Assembly: GCF_000242635.2 (NCBI RefSeq)
Contig: NC_017770.1
Location: forward strand, 3,918,669-3,982,668
DNA: 64,000 nt
Source of the DNA: Solitalea canadensis DSM 3403
Lineage (GTDB): Bacteria; Bacteroidota; Bacteroidia; Sphingobacteriales; Sphingobacteriaceae
Direction of reading: 5' to 3'
Shown: in pieces, positions 53,070 to 63,418 of the stretch
Layout: each line of letters begins with the position of its first letter
Position numbering within the stretch: position 1 is the stretch's first letter
Notes under the pieces: model-generated
The model's input: only the letters and a program-made list of their open reading frames with translations
The model's database searches: none
What the model was told of the DNA's origin: nothing
Made by a program: the position numbers and the translations under genes

Positions 53070-56000
53070 TTAGAATTTCAATTTCACATTAAATCCAAAG
53101 GTTCTTGCTGTTGGATAGCTACCAACCTGATAACCTTGAACGTTACCTGAACTCATACCATCTTCTGGATCTGCATTCGGAAGATTTTTGTGGATAATCC
53201 ATAAGTTTCTTCCAATTAATGAAAGGTCAATTCCTTTAAATGGAGCAATACGAGAAACTACACTTGCAGGTAAAGAATAAGTCAACGACATCTCTCTTAA
53301 CTTAACAAAACTAGCATCGTAAACAAAGGCAGCAGCAGGATTACGACGGTAACCAAATGTTCCAAAGTTAGTAGCACTAACTCTGATATCGTTTGGAGTT
53401 CCATCAGGCTTAACACCAGGAAGTATAACACCTCCACCCTCACTCTTAGGATTTCTAACAGGATTTCCTAAATCATTTAAGCCAGCAGTTTCTTCATACA
53501 TACCAGTAGCCAATCCGTAATACTGGTCTAATGAAAATACTTGACCACCTTGACGAACATCAATCAAAAAGCTAAATGCCAAGTTTTTATACCTGAAACT
53601 ATTAGTCATACCGCCAATCCAATCAGGATTAATATTTCCAATGATTTCATTTGAAGTTGCTGATGCTTGGTAGAAACCATTTAATGCATCATTATCAGGA
53701 TTGTTGTCTTTAGAGTTATCAATAACTACTTTATTGCCGTTATCATCAAATACGAAGTTACCACCTCTGATAGTACCGTAAGGCTCACCTAAAGCTGCAT
53801 TAATTGAAACACCACCTTGCATACTTGCTAACAACAAGTTATCAACACCAGGTAATTCAACAACCTTGTTTCTATTTCTTGACCAGTTTAAGTTAATCTG
53901 CCAAGAAAATGAAGGAGTTTTAATTGCAGTACCGAATGCAGACACCTCAATACCTTTGTTTTCAATATTACCAGCATTTACATACATACGATCATAACCT
54001 GTTGCTCTTGAAACTGGAAGAGGTACAATCTGATCAACAGTATTTTGCTTGTAATAGGTTACATCAAAACCTAAGCGTTGATCAACAAATGACATTTCCA
54101 AACCAATTTCAGAGCTCTTAGTACGCTCAGGTTTTAAATCTCCGTTATTTTTAGTAGTAGATACCACGTACAATGGAGTAGAACCAAAGCTGCTATATGG
54201 ATTACCATCATTATCCAAAGGCTTCTTATAAACATCAACCAAGCTGCTTGCAGGAGCACTCGCACCTACTTCAGCATAGTTTAATCTTACTTTACCTAAT
54301 GAAATCCAAGGAGCTGTGGCAGCTGTGAACTTAGAGAATACAAAGCCCAACGAAGCTGATGGATAATAATAAGTATTATTAGCCGAAGGCAAAGTTGATG
54401 ACTGATCACGACGACCGGTAAGATCTAAGAATAAGAGCTCTTTATAGCCAAAAGATGCACTAGCGAAAATACCATTTACCTGCTCTCTAGGAGCTGTTTC
54501 TAAAGGAGGTTGTACTGGACTTGCCGAGTTTGACAATGAATACAATCTAGGAACAACTAAACCACCGTTAGTAGTTGCATCAATTGTTGAAATATTGGTT
54601 TTTCTGATATTACCACCTACTAATCCTTTGAATGTTAAAGCAGGTGAAATATTTTTATTAAAGTTAACTAATAAGTCATAGTTATACTCGTCAAAATTTC
54701 TCTTAAAGTTCGAATAAGCTGAAGTAGTAACACTACCATAAGCCTGTCTTTCTTCTTGAGTTTCTGAATAAGAGTCGATAGCGGCTCTTCCCATCACATC
54801 CATCCAACTTGTAAGCTTGTAGCTTAGGCTAAAATTTCCGTTGAAGCGGGTGCGACTATCATTCTCATAGTTTTCATAACGAGAAAAATATGGGTTATCC
54901 CAGAAAATAGGTTTTAAGTTAGTTGCACTAGCCCAGTTCCAGGTAACATTATCTCTGTTTCTGAAATAAGCATCTTTTTGCTCTTTAATATCAACGTTAT
55001 TTTGCCACCACTGTCTGAAGTTGTTTGCAATGTTTTTATCATCATAACCAGTTCCATAACGACCAGTTGCAGCAGTTTTCGATGCATTAATAGTAGCGGT
55101 TGTGGTTAATTTATCAGTAATTTTATAAGACGCTCCAAAGTTGAAGATATTCTTATCTATTTTACTGTTAGGCAGCATACCATTTTCATGGTTATTTACA
55201 TAACCAAATTTATAGTAGCCTTTTTCACCACCACCATCAACCATGATACTATTGTTAATAGCTACAGGGTTTTCAAAAAATGTTGTGGGATCGTTAGCCG
55301 CAGCAACCCAAGGACGAGGTTTACCATAACTTGAAGAAGTTGGGTCAAAAGATGCCCAATCATAAACCATTAAATTTGAATCAAACTTAGCGCCCCAAGA
55401 AGCATCTTCATAAAAAGGAACAATAAGGTCAGTTACTCCATCTCCGTTCACATCACCTTCATTGAACCATTTAGGGTCATTATCAGGATCTGGACCATAA
55501 TATTTACCATAACCAGCACCATACTGTTTTTGGTATTTAGGGAAAGTACTCTTATCCAGGCTACCTACAGTAACACCTGAATTAATTGTAATACCCATAC
55601 CTTTGGATCCTTTTTTGGTGGTTACCATTACCACACCATTAGAAGCACGAGAACCATATAAAGCTGTAGCAGCCGCACCCTTCAAAACGTTAATTGATTC
55701 AATATCATCCGGGTTTATATCAGCAGCAGCATTACCATAGTCATAACCACCTCTACCAGTTTTTTGGTCAGTAGTATTCGTATTTGAGTTATCATAAGGA
55801 ACTCCATCCACAACGAATAATGCTTGGTTATTACCAGTTAATGATTTAGAACCGCGCAATACGATGTTGGTAGAACCTCCCATTGTATTGTTTTTACGAA
55901 TCTCTAAACCTGCTACTTTACCAGAAAGTGAATTAACAAAGTTTGCATCGCGTGCTTTACTAATGTCTTCACCCTTTACCTGTTGTGCAGCGTAAGGCAA

Positions 56001-56357
56001 CTCATTTTTCTTTCTTTGAACACCCATAGCAGTTACAACCACTTCTCCTAATTGGCGTTCATCAGATTCCATTGCAATGTTAATGGTAGAAGTAGCACCT
56101 ACTTTTACCTCACGCGATTGAAAACCGACATAAGTAAAAACGATTGAGCCTCCATTTGGTACACTGATAGAATACTTTCCATCAGCATCTGTTTGAGTAC
56201 CTAATGAAGTACCTTTTACTACCACACTAACCGCAGGCAGAGGCAATCCATCGGATTTTGCTGTTACAGTACCCGATACTTTTTTCTGCTGTGCATACGT
56301 GCTCAAGGTAGCCAGCGAAAAAAGGAGTACTAAAAATTTTGTAAACTTCTCTTTCAT
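53070..56357 (-). CDS. SusC/RagA-like TonB-linked outer-membrane protein (pair 2)
   Basis: I start at the ATG at 56357 (1095 residues), 29 bp after a good promoter; an upstream ATG at 56414 would overlap the promoter. The order is signal peptide (ends TYAQ), carboxypeptidase-D-like domain (QKKVSGTVTAKSDGLPLPAV), a LGEVVVTAMG segment, plug (ALFVVDGVPYDN) and barrel ending FGFNVKLKF. The N-terminal 190 residues are about as close to SusC 3 as duplicates are, while SusC 1 is farther. It carries Asp-rich loops such as EGDVNGDGVTD that may bind calcium. It imports a nutrient with SusD 2. Confidence 0.94.
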   Translation of the reverse strand: MKEKFTKFLVLLFSLATLSTYAQQKKVSGTVTAKSDGLPLPAVSVVVKGTSLGTQTDADGKYSISVPNGGSIVFTYVGFQSREVKVGATSTINIAMESDERQLGEVVVTAMGVQRKKNELPYAAQQVKGEDISKARDANFVNSLSGKVAGLEIRKNNTMGGSTNIVLRGSKSLTGNNQALFVVDGVPYDNSNTNTTDQKTGRGGYDYGNAAADINPDDIESINVLKGAAATALYGSRASNGVVMVTTKKGSKGMGITINSGVTVGSLDKSTFPKYQKQYGAGYGKYYGPDPDNDPKWFNEGDVNGDGVTDLIVPFYEDASWGAKFDSNLMVYDWASFDPTSSSYGKPRPWVAAANDPTTFFENPVAINNSIMVDGGGEKGYYKFGYVNNHENGMLPNSKIDKNIFNFGASYKITDKLTTTATINASKTAATGRYGTGYDDKNIANNFRQWWQNNVDIKEQKDAYFRNRDNVTWNWASATNLKPIFWDNPYFSRYENYENDSRTRFNGNFSLSYKLTSWMDVMGRAAIDSYSETQEERQAYGSVTTSAYSNFKRNFDEYNYDLLVNFNKNISPALTFKGLVGGNIRKTNISTIDATTNGGLVVPRLYSLSNSASPVQPPLETAPREQVNGIFASASFGYKELLFLDLTGRRDQSSTLPSANNTYYYPSASLGFVFSKFTAATAPWISLGKVRLNYAEVGASAPASSLVDVYKKPLDNDGNPYSSFGSTPLYVVSTTKNNGDLKPERTKSSEIGLEMSFVDQRLGFDVTYYKQNTVDQIVPLPVSRATGYDRMYVNAGNIENKGIEVSAFGTAIKTPSFSWQINLNWSRNRNKVVELPGVDNLLLASMQGGVSINAALGEPYGTIRGGNFVFDDNGNKVVIDNSKDNNPDNDALNGFYQASATSNEIIGNINPDWIGGMTNSFRYKNLAFSFLIDVRQGGQVFSLDQYYGLATGMYEETAGLNDLGNPVRNPKSEGGGVILPGVKPDGTPNDIRVSATNFGTFGYRRNPAAAFVYDASFVKLREMSLTYSLPASVVSRIAPFKGIDLSLIGRNLWIIHKNLPNADPEDGMSSGNVQGYQVGSYPTARTFGFNVKLKF

Positions 56358-56385
56358 ACTTTTAAAATTTATGATTTTAAGTCGC

Positions 56386-56415
56386 CAAAGTAACAACTTT
56401 AGTACACTAACCAAA
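56386..56415 (-). promoter_or_regulatory. Promoter of SusC/SusD locus 2
   Basis: On the minus strand TTTG at 56415-56412, spacer 19, then TACTTTG at 56392-56386, a near-match to TAnnTTTG. It sits 29 bp before the ATG of SusC 2. Confidence 0.65.
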
Positions 56416-56686
56416 TATGATGTAATTTTTTTGATCTAATTCATTTACACAGACTTAACATTGGGATAATTATAAAAAAGCGTGTCAATTACACCAAAAA
56501 TTGCAATCAAATAGGACTATCAAAGAAAATATCATAATTCAAATTATTAATACTAAACACAATTATATGCCGAAAAGCATCAAATACTGAAAATAATATT
56601 TCACGAAGTACCAAATAAATACAATTATTTATCACAAAAACGAGACATTATTTCCACTTTCAATTAGATCCAAAATTTACTTAATA

Positions 56687-56717
56687 AAAAAAGGGGCGTG
56701 ATTAGCGCCCCTTTTTT
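56687..56717 (-). terminator. Terminator of SusC/SusD locus 3
   Basis: A perfect 12-bp stem (AAAAAAGGGGCG/CGCCCCTTTTTT) with a 7-nt loop, 18 bp past the lipoprotein stop. The GC-rich core and T tail make it strong. Confidence 0.92.
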
Positions 56718-56734
56718 AGTTATAAGAAGATGGA

Positions 56735-57166
56735 TTATTTTACAACTATTTTAACTTTTTGATTAGCAGCCACATTGTCCTGTCCAATTGTCAAAGTTTC
56801 TCCACTTTCTGTAACAGCTTTAACTAACGTTAATGTAGATTCCGACCCAACAGCCAATTCAGCTGGAACCAAAATTGATATAGAAGCGGTTGTTTTATCC
56901 CGTTCGATAACAACTGTTTGGTCGTTAAGCTTAATAGCCCCATCAACTTTATAAGTTGCAGTTACTTTTTGCTGCAAGCTTGTTCTCATTTGTAAGTTTA
57001 CTGTAGCAGACTCTCCTGCCACAACCGTTACAGTCTTTAAACTTTGAATAGTAACATATGGTGGCAGTGTATTAGTAAATTCATAGTTATCTCCAGGAGA
57101 ATCTTTTTCACAAGATTGCAATAAAACAACTGAAATAACTGAAAACAAAAACAATATTTTTCTCAT
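56735..57166 (-). CDS. Small beta-sandwich lipoprotein of SusC/SusD locus 3
   Basis: I start at the ATG at 57166 (143 residues), which begins a lipoprotein signal (MRKILFLFSVISVVLLQSC, Cys19); a longer frame starting at 57202 would overlap the SusD gene. The mature part (PYVTIQSLKTVTVVAGESAT, VNLQMRTSLQQKVTATYKV, IVVK end) has the strand spacing of an Ig-like/Calx-beta fold. It is the third gene after SusC and SusD, 10 bp downstream, and probably a surface glycan- or ligand-binding accessory lipoprotein. Locus 2 lacks an equivalent. Confidence 0.75.
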   Translation of the reverse strand: MRKILFLFSVISVVLLQSCEKDSPGDNYEFTNTLPPYVTIQSLKTVTVVAGESATVNLQMRTSLQQKVTATYKVDGAIKLNDQTVVIERDKTTASISILVPAELAVGSESTLTLVKAVTESGETLTIGQDNVAANQKVKIVVK

Positions 57167-57176
57167 AATTAATCTC

Positions 57177-58631
57177 TTATAAATCAAACCACATTTTCTC
57201 ATGATACTTTATTAATTCTTTAGGAGCACTAGGGTTTGCCGATAGCTCAGTTGTTGGATATTCGTATCTTCTGAATAAACCACCAGCTGGCGCGTTAATT
57301 GGCAACCCTAACATTGGCACCTCGTGTCCTTCGGAACCAGATCTCCTCCATTGAGTAAATGCATCAACTCCACGATCCATTTTATCAACCCAATGGTGCA
57401 TATTGATTAATGCAACTGGTGTAGGAACCGTTGAAAGATTTGGCAATGCTGTAGCAAACGTTGCAGCAGATGTTGCATCAATTCCATAAGACTTACAAGA
57501 TTCTTCCACAGCCTTTTTATAAAGTGTGTTTGCTACTGCAAGATCAGTAGGAACACCAAGTCCTCTTGCGTGAATTTCAGCTTCATAAAACAATTCTTCC
57601 TGGTATGTAAAAATTACCTCTGGAGCATCAGCAGCTTGCAATGCATTTGAAATACGAACATCATGTTTATCATCACCATCTGCGCCTGGTTCAATACCAT
57701 AATAATTATCTGCTTCAGCTGGCTTAGAAAAGAACTTAGGAAGTCGAGGATCGTTAAGATTACGCATAAAATCTACAACGTATTTAGATCCAAAAAAGAA
57801 GTTTTGTCCTCCATTATATTGCTCATTAATAGCAAACTTTGGATTCTTTTTACCGGATGTAGTTTGATAAGCAATCTTTAAATTATCACCTGATGAATTT
57901 ATCAAACCACCTTCCGTTACCATCTGACCAATTTTAGTTGCAACAGACGGATCTTTATCAACCATGGTCATCAAAGTTCTAAGCTTTACCGACTTAGCCA
58001 GTCTTTTCCATTTAGAAAGATCTCCTTTATAAAAAAGATCATAATCAGAAATCTTTAAAGAACTTGCATCATCAAACTGAGCCAAAGCATCGTCAATTAA
58101 AGCAATTGAACCATTTAAAACAGATTGTTGTGAATCAAACTTAGGATAGGTAATATCCACATTCCATGCTTCCGAAAAAGGAATATCACCATAAACTGTG
58201 GTAATTTCATAAGCAACCAATGCGAGTAAAATCTTACACTGAGCTGCAGCATTATTATTTTTTGGAGAAGCACTTTCTGCTAAAGATATAGCTTGCTTTA
58301 AGTTTGCACCAATAGTTGTGTAATAAGCTCTCCAAGGATTACTTAAACTAAATGTTGAAATCTGGTATTGTTCTTCACTTGGAGTACCCCAACCAGTTGG
58401 ATTATTACCTCCAGTGGTGATGGACTGACCAGCTAAGGCCATCGGGATATACAAGTCACCACCTGACCTTAGGTTTATATAGGATGTACTAGCAAACGAA
58501 AACAAAAGTTTGGGATCAACCCTTTCTGCTGTATTTGGATTCTGATTGATATCTAAATATTTATCGCAAGAAGGAAGTGTCGTAGCACATGTTAAAACAC
58601 CCAAAAAAACATATAAAAGTTTTCTTTTCAT
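57177..58631 (-). CDS. SusD/RagB-like outer-membrane lipoprotein (pair 3)
   Basis: A 484-residue lipoprotein (lipobox LPSC, Cys22). SusD signatures: KYLDINQNPNTAERVDPKLL at the N-terminus, ILLALVAYEITTVYGDIPFSE, and the C-terminal EVIFTYQEELFYEAEIHARGL followed by MDRGVDAFTQWRRSG. It lies 13 bp after SusC 3 and 10 bp before the accessory lipoprotein. The ligand is unknown. Confidence 0.92.
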   Translation of the reverse strand: MKRKLLYVFLGVLTCATTLPSCDKYLDINQNPNTAERVDPKLLFSFASTSYINLRSGGDLYIPMALAGQSITTGGNNPTGWGTPSEEQYQISTFSLSNPWRAYYTTIGANLKQAISLAESASPKNNNAAAQCKILLALVAYEITTVYGDIPFSEAWNVDITYPKFDSQQSVLNGSIALIDDALAQFDDASSLKISDYDLFYKGDLSKWKRLAKSVKLRTLMTMVDKDPSVATKIGQMVTEGGLINSSGDNLKIAYQTTSGKKNPKFAINEQYNGGQNFFFGSKYVVDFMRNLNDPRLPKFFSKPAEADNYYGIEPGADGDDKHDVRISNALQAADAPEVIFTYQEELFYEAEIHARGLGVPTDLAVANTLYKKAVEESCKSYGIDATSAATFATALPNLSTVPTPVALINMHHWVDKMDRGVDAFTQWRRSGSEGHEVPMLGLPINAPAGGLFRRYEYPTTELSANPSAPKELIKYHEKMWFDL

Positions 58632-58644
58632 ACCTTAAATTCTA

Positions 58645-61600
58645 TTAAATTTTAACACGTAAATTAAATCCGAATGATCTTGTTGATGGAGCTGAGTTAA
58701 ATTCGACACCATCAGCCAAACTACCAGGTCCGAAGAAATTTACTTCAGGATCTACGTGAGGCACATGATCATTGATAATCCACAAGTTTCTACCTTCAAC
58801 ACCAATATCTAAGCCTTTAATAAATTTGGCTGTTTTATCAAGAAATCTAGCTGGAACCTTATAGGATAATTTTATCTCCCTTAATTTCACGTATGAAGCA
58901 TCAAATATATTCGCCTCTGTGTTTGAAGTTGAAAATTGGCCCCAAAAATCTTGCATACTTTGAACTGGAACTGTATTTGGCACATATTCATTGCCTTGTT
59001 TAACAACTCCTTTATCAATAAAGATACTTCCTCTGTTGGCTAAGGTTTCTTTTGCTAATCCTAAAGTTCTAAGCGTTGAAACAGTATTAGAATACACTAC
59101 ACCACCTTGTCTAATATCAACCAAAAAGCTCAAGTTAAATCCTTTATAATCGATAGAGTTGTTAATACCCAACATCCAATCAGGATTAATACTTCCTAAA
59201 CGCTGATCTAATTTGGTTTTTCTTAAACCAGTAGCTGCATCAATTACAATATTACCATCAGGATCTCTTTCCCAAGCCGATCCGAAAATACCGAACGACT
59301 CACCTGTGCGTGTTTTAACCACTAAACCACTCCAACCACTTTGTAAAGTATAGGCAGTTACCTCACCAGGAAGCTCTGTAGTTTGCTGATTTTGAGAAAA
59401 ATTAAAATCAACATTCCAATTCAATGATCTTGATTTTAAAGGAACAACACCTAATGAAACTTCAAAACCTTTATTTATTAACGACCCCGCATTAGTTCTT
59501 TTGGCGGCAAAACCAGTTGACTGAGGAAGTGTTAAAGCAATAATTTGATCTTCTGTTTTAGAATTATAATAAGTTACATCAAGCCTAACACGACTGTTTA
59601 AGAATCTTAACTCAGTACCCAGCTCAGTTGTAACCTGATTTTGAGGTTTCAAATTAAAGTTTGGAATTGTACCAGGAATGCTAAATGCTAAAACTCCATT
59701 GAAAGGAAATTGAGATCCATAACCATACTGCGCAAACGCTGAGGTAACAGGAGAATAAGTAAATGCTAATTGGTATGGCTCAGTTCCGCTACCAACATTT
59801 GCCCAACTCGCTCTTAATTTACCATAGTTTAACCACTTATTTTGAGGCAATATTTCCGTAAATACAAAACCACTACTTACTGATGGATAGAAATAAGAAC
59901 GGCTTTCAACAGGCAAAGTAGAACTCCAGTCATTCCTACCTGTTACGTTTAAGAATAAGAATCCCTTGTAAGACAAACCAACATCCCCATACAAACCAAG
60001 GATTCTGGCTTTATTTGAGGTATTGGTAGTAACCACTGACGCAGCGTTGGCAAAATTATATAATTGATCTACGGTTAAAGTTTGGGCATCAGACTGCTCT
60101 CTTTGATAATAAGTTTCGTACACGTTAGTACCTGCAATAACTTTAATATCTAGATCTTTTGTAATCTGATGATCCGCTGTAGCAATAAAATCATTATTAA
60201 TAAGTCTATTATATATGTTTGCTGTAAAGAAGTTACCAGTTAATGCCCCAATCGTTCCATTTCTGGTATTTCCTTGACGGAACTCATTATAATAGTCAAC
60301 ACCAAGGTTATCTGAAAGCGTTAACCAGTTCAATACTTTATAACTTAAGATTACATTACCGTAAACACGATTAACATCATTAGAGAAGTTATTATTATTG
60401 ACTACCCAGAATGGATTGTTACCATTTCTTGAAGGTGTAAGTGTAATTTGCTGACCCGTTTCAGGATTAATGGAATTATTTCGCAACAAGTCCATATCTA
60501 CTGTTCTTGGCACACCATAGATCAAAGGCATAATTACATTGGGATTATTAGAACTTTGAACCGGACGACCATCACCACCCGATTTGGCGTAATTAATAGT
60601 TGTTCTAATATTAAAGTCCTTACCAATTAACTTACCTGCATTTAATGAAATGTTATTTCTATTAAATTTTTGATTAGGAATTATACCTTCTTGACTAGTA
60701 TTAGCATAACTAAAACGATAATCACCGCTTTCATTACCACCCTCAAACGAAACTGAGTTTATGTATGATTTACCAGTTTGGAAAAAGTCTTTAATATTAC
60801 CATCAAAAGCCTGTAACTTAACCTGTTGATTTAGGAAATTAGGAAAGGTTTTATCCTGTACTTCACTAATTTTAGGTCCCCATCCATTGGTATTAGCAAT
60901 ATTATAGGTCCCTTGAACACCTTGTGCATATTCATTTTGAAACTCCGGCATTTTCAGAATATCATCAAAGCGAAAAGAAGAATTTAAGGTTACAGAAGAC
61001 TGGCCTTTAACTCCTTTCTTTGTTGTAATCACAATTGCACCACTCTTAGCACGTGCACCATAAAGTGCAGTAGCTGCGGCTCCTTTTAGAACTGTCATTG
61101 TTTCAATGTCTTCAGCGTTGATATCTGCCGCTCTGTTACCAAAGTCTGCACCCGCTGTACCCTGAGGAACACCACTCGATACAGTGGAAATCTGAGGAGC
61201 ACCATTATCTACTGGCATACCATCAATAATGAACAAAGGTTGGCTACTACCATTTAATGAAGACTCACCTCGAATGATAATTTTCGAAGATCCTCCTAAA
61301 GTACCTGATTGAGAACTAACTTTTACCCCGGCAACTTTCCCTGCCAATGAATTAATAACGTTAACTTCTCTCGCTTTTGTCAACTCCTCACCTTTAACAA
61401 TTGGAGCCGAGTACCCTAATGATTTACTCTCGCGAGTAATACCCATTGCTGTTACTACAACCTCACCCAATTGTTTTTCATCGGACTCTAAACTGATATT
61501 AACAACAGTAGAAGTTCCAGCTTTTATTTCCCTAGTTACAAAACCGACATAGGAAAAAATAAGTACTGAGTTTTCTGGAACCAGAATAGAATACTTTCCA

Positions 61601-61776
61601 TCTTTATCTGTCTGGGTTCCTAAAGTTGATCCTTTGACAAGAATGCTTACTGCAGGTAATGGGATACCGTCAGATTTTGCAGTTACTGTACCAGTTATTT
61701 TTTTCTGTTGAGCATTTGCACCCAATGTTAAAATGCAGAAAATAAAAAGTAACAGTTTAGTAAACTTTTTCTTCAT
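58645..61776 (-). CDS. SusC/RagA-like TonB-linked outer-membrane protein (pair 3)
   Basis: A 1043-residue transporter. The N-terminus is a close paralogue of SusC 2: KKITGTVTAKSDGIPLPAVS, TQTDKDGKYSI, LGEVVVTAMGITR and PLFIIDGMPVDN align with it. The signal peptide ends ANAQ and the barrel ends FGFNLRVKI. It is the first gene of locus 3 with a promoter at 61803-61832. The shared N-terminal region and divergent barrel indicate duplication followed by change of substrate. Confidence 0.94.
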   Translation of the reverse strand: MKKKFTKLLLFIFCILTLGANAQQKKITGTVTAKSDGIPLPAVSILVKGSTLGTQTDKDGKYSILVPENSVLIFSYVGFVTREIKAGTSTVVNISLESDEKQLGEVVVTAMGITRESKSLGYSAPIVKGEELTKAREVNVINSLAGKVAGVKVSSQSGTLGGSSKIIIRGESSLNGSSQPLFIIDGMPVDNGAPQISTVSSGVPQGTAGADFGNRAADINAEDIETMTVLKGAAATALYGARAKSGAIVITTKKGVKGQSSVTLNSSFRFDDILKMPEFQNEYAQGVQGTYNIANTNGWGPKISEVQDKTFPNFLNQQVKLQAFDGNIKDFFQTGKSYINSVSFEGGNESGDYRFSYANTSQEGIIPNQKFNRNNISLNAGKLIGKDFNIRTTINYAKSGGDGRPVQSSNNPNVIMPLIYGVPRTVDMDLLRNNSINPETGQQITLTPSRNGNNPFWVVNNNNFSNDVNRVYGNVILSYKVLNWLTLSDNLGVDYYNEFRQGNTRNGTIGALTGNFFTANIYNRLINNDFIATADHQITKDLDIKVIAGTNVYETYYQREQSDAQTLTVDQLYNFANAASVVTTNTSNKARILGLYGDVGLSYKGFLFLNVTGRNDWSSTLPVESRSYFYPSVSSGFVFTEILPQNKWLNYGKLRASWANVGSGTEPYQLAFTYSPVTSAFAQYGYGSQFPFNGVLAFSIPGTIPNFNLKPQNQVTTELGTELRFLNSRVRLDVTYYNSKTEDQIIALTLPQSTGFAAKRTNAGSLINKGFEVSLGVVPLKSRSLNWNVDFNFSQNQQTTELPGEVTAYTLQSGWSGLVVKTRTGESFGIFGSAWERDPDGNIVIDAATGLRKTKLDQRLGSINPDWMLGINNSIDYKGFNLSFLVDIRQGGVVYSNTVSTLRTLGLAKETLANRGSIFIDKGVVKQGNEYVPNTVPVQSMQDFWGQFSTSNTEANIFDASYVKLREIKLSYKVPARFLDKTAKFIKGLDIGVEGRNLWIINDHVPHVDPEVNFFGPGSLADGVEFNSAPSTRSFGFNLRVKI

Positions 61777-62152
61777 AGTTAATTATTTAATTTTCTTAAC
61801 CGCAAGGTAATATTTTTGCTATTAGATTACAATTGATCGTAACTTTTTTTTAACATACTTGCTTAAAAGGCCGAAAAAAATTCTTTTTTATTAAATAAAA
61901 TAATGAATAATTAGCAGCGGATTTAAGGATTATTTTACATTATTCTGCATCCTCATACTCTACAACAAATTTTAACTGGATTTAATTTATAGACAAAATT
62001 TTATTTCACACGACCGTGTTTTATGCCAAATTCCCAAAACAAACTTTCCCACAATCTCCAAATCAATGTCATTTTTTAGATGTAGATAAAAATGTAAGCC
62101 TCAGTAAAAGATTATTAATGCTATTTTTAGTGCTTAATTTTCACACTTATAG
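61777..62152. other. Divergent intergenic region, 376 bp
   Basis: Between SusC 3 and the BamA-like gene. It contains the locus 3 promoter at 61803-61832 near its left end. The remaining 320 bp are AT-rich with no ORF or RNA gene; the promoter of the rightward gene was not identified with confidence. Confidence 0.55.
61803..61832 (-). promoter_or_regulatory. Promoter of SusC/SusD locus 3
   Basis: On the minus strand TTG at 61832-61830, spacer 20, TACCTTG at 61809-61803, close to the TTTG/TAnnTTTG consensus. It sits 27 bp before the SusC 3 ATG, a position matching the locus 2 promoter. Confidence 0.55.
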
Positions 62153-63307
62153 ATGCGCGCATTATTTCTTTCACTAACTATATTTACTTCACTTTTCTGT
62201 TACCATTCATTTGCTCAAAACAGCACTCCTCAAACTGATTCGATTTCATCTAAACTTAAGAATAGCTTACTTCCTATTCCGGTTATAGGGTCTTCACAAG
62301 AGCGGGGATTTGAATTTGGAGTCGCTTCGGTTTATTCATTTTATTTGGATAAGTCTTCTATCGACCAACGTAACTCTACTTTGGGCTTAATTGCATCTTA
62401 CACTACTAAAAACCAATCAAAAGTTAGCTTAAATGCAAACTTGTGGTCTAAGGCACACAAATGGCATATTACTGGAGATATAAAGTATTATGATTTTCCT
62501 AATTACTATTATGGAATCGGTGATAATACCAAAGAAAGTGACAAAGACTTGATTAATGATCGAAAACTGAGGGTAAATATTGATGCAGAAAGGGCTATTA
62601 GCAAAAATTTCTACTTAGGAATTGGGGCTTGGTTTTTACATGAATTTATTAGTGAAAAAGATGAACTCGGTATTTATTCAACAAGTGACCTGGAGGGTAA
62701 AAGTGGTGGAAATGTAACATTTCTCTCTCTCTCTGCAACTTATGATAACCGTGATATTGTTAACTATCCAAGTAAAGGAGCTTTCCTCCGTTTTTATATT
62801 CAGAACTCCTTTAAAGCATTAGCTAGTAATTACAACTTTGTCCTACTTACGTTGGATGCTCGTAAATACTGGAAAATTCACCCTACCACAATTGTGGCTA
62901 TACAAGGATATGGACAATCATTACAAGGGGCCGACCAGCCTTTTTTTATGATACCGCAAATGGGTAATGATCTTCTAATGCGGGGTTACTACACGGGAAG
63001 ATATAGGGACCAAAATTACGTGGCAGCTCAAGCAGAGGTAAGATACAGACCTTTTGCTAATCGCCAGGATAAAGGATGGTTTTCATTATCAAGAGGTGTA
63101 ATTGCCGTTTTTGCGGGAGGCGGAAGTGTATTTAGTAATAGTGGGTTTGACGCTAATTCATTAAAACCGAACTACGGTATTGGCGGACGTTACATATTTG
63201 ACCCGCGGAATAAATTAACCTTGAGAGTGGATTATGGTTTTGGCAGTAAAAATCCTGGAGAGAAACGCAGTCAAGGTTTTTATTTATCACTTAATGAAGC
63301 ATTTTAA
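62153..63307 (+). CDS. BamA/TamA-type outer-membrane beta-barrel protein
   Basis: A 384-residue protein with a signal peptide (ends SFAQ). It lacks POTRA domains and looks like the C-terminal barrel of the Omp85/D15 family: alternating strands, then GNDLLMRGYYTGRYRDQNYV, which resembles the VRGF/YRD lid-lock motif of the family, and a final strand ending SLNEAF. Such short Omp85 relatives are common in Bacteroidota. Their role (protein insertion, secretion or lipid transport) is unknown. Single gene. Confidence 0.85.
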   Translation: MRALFLSLTIFTSLFCYHSFAQNSTPQTDSISSKLKNSLLPIPVIGSSQERGFEFGVASVYSFYLDKSSIDQRNSTLGLIASYTTKNQSKVSLNANLWSKAHKWHITGDIKYYDFPNYYYGIGDNTKESDKDLINDRKLRVNIDAERAISKNFYLGIGAWFLHEFISEKDELGIYSTSDLEGKSGGNVTFLSLSATYDNRDIVNYPSKGAFLRFYIQNSFKALASNYNFVLLTLDARKYWKIHPTTIVAIQGYGQSLQGADQPFFMIPQMGNDLLMRGYYTGRYRDQNYVAAQAEVRYRPFANRQDKGWFSLSRGVIAVFAGGGSVFSNSGFDANSLKPNYGIGGRYIFDPRNKLTLRVDYGFGSKNPGEKRSQGFYLSLNEAF

Positions 63308-63353
63308 ATCATAAGATTACACTTACTATGTATTGTAATAAGCACTTAAGCGA

Positions 63354-63401
63354 TTATTTCCGATCATTATTTAAAATGAAGTAAATAGCGATCGGAAATA
63401 A
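63354..63401. terminator. Hairpin between convergent BamA-like and methyltransferase genes
   Basis: A perfect 12-bp stem (TTATTTCCGATC/GATCGGAAATAA) with a long 24-nt loop. It probably ends both genes, although no clear T tract follows. Confidence 0.5.
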
Positions 63402-63418
63402 ATACGTTATCGGGAAAA

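Larger units (their letters stand above)
56358..56734. other. Intergenic region between SusC/SusD loci 2 and 3
   Basis: The 377 bp hold the locus 2 promoter (56386-56415) at the left and the locus 3 terminator (56687-56717) at the right. The AT-rich 270 bp between them show no ORF, RNA gene or strong repeat. Confidence 0.6.
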
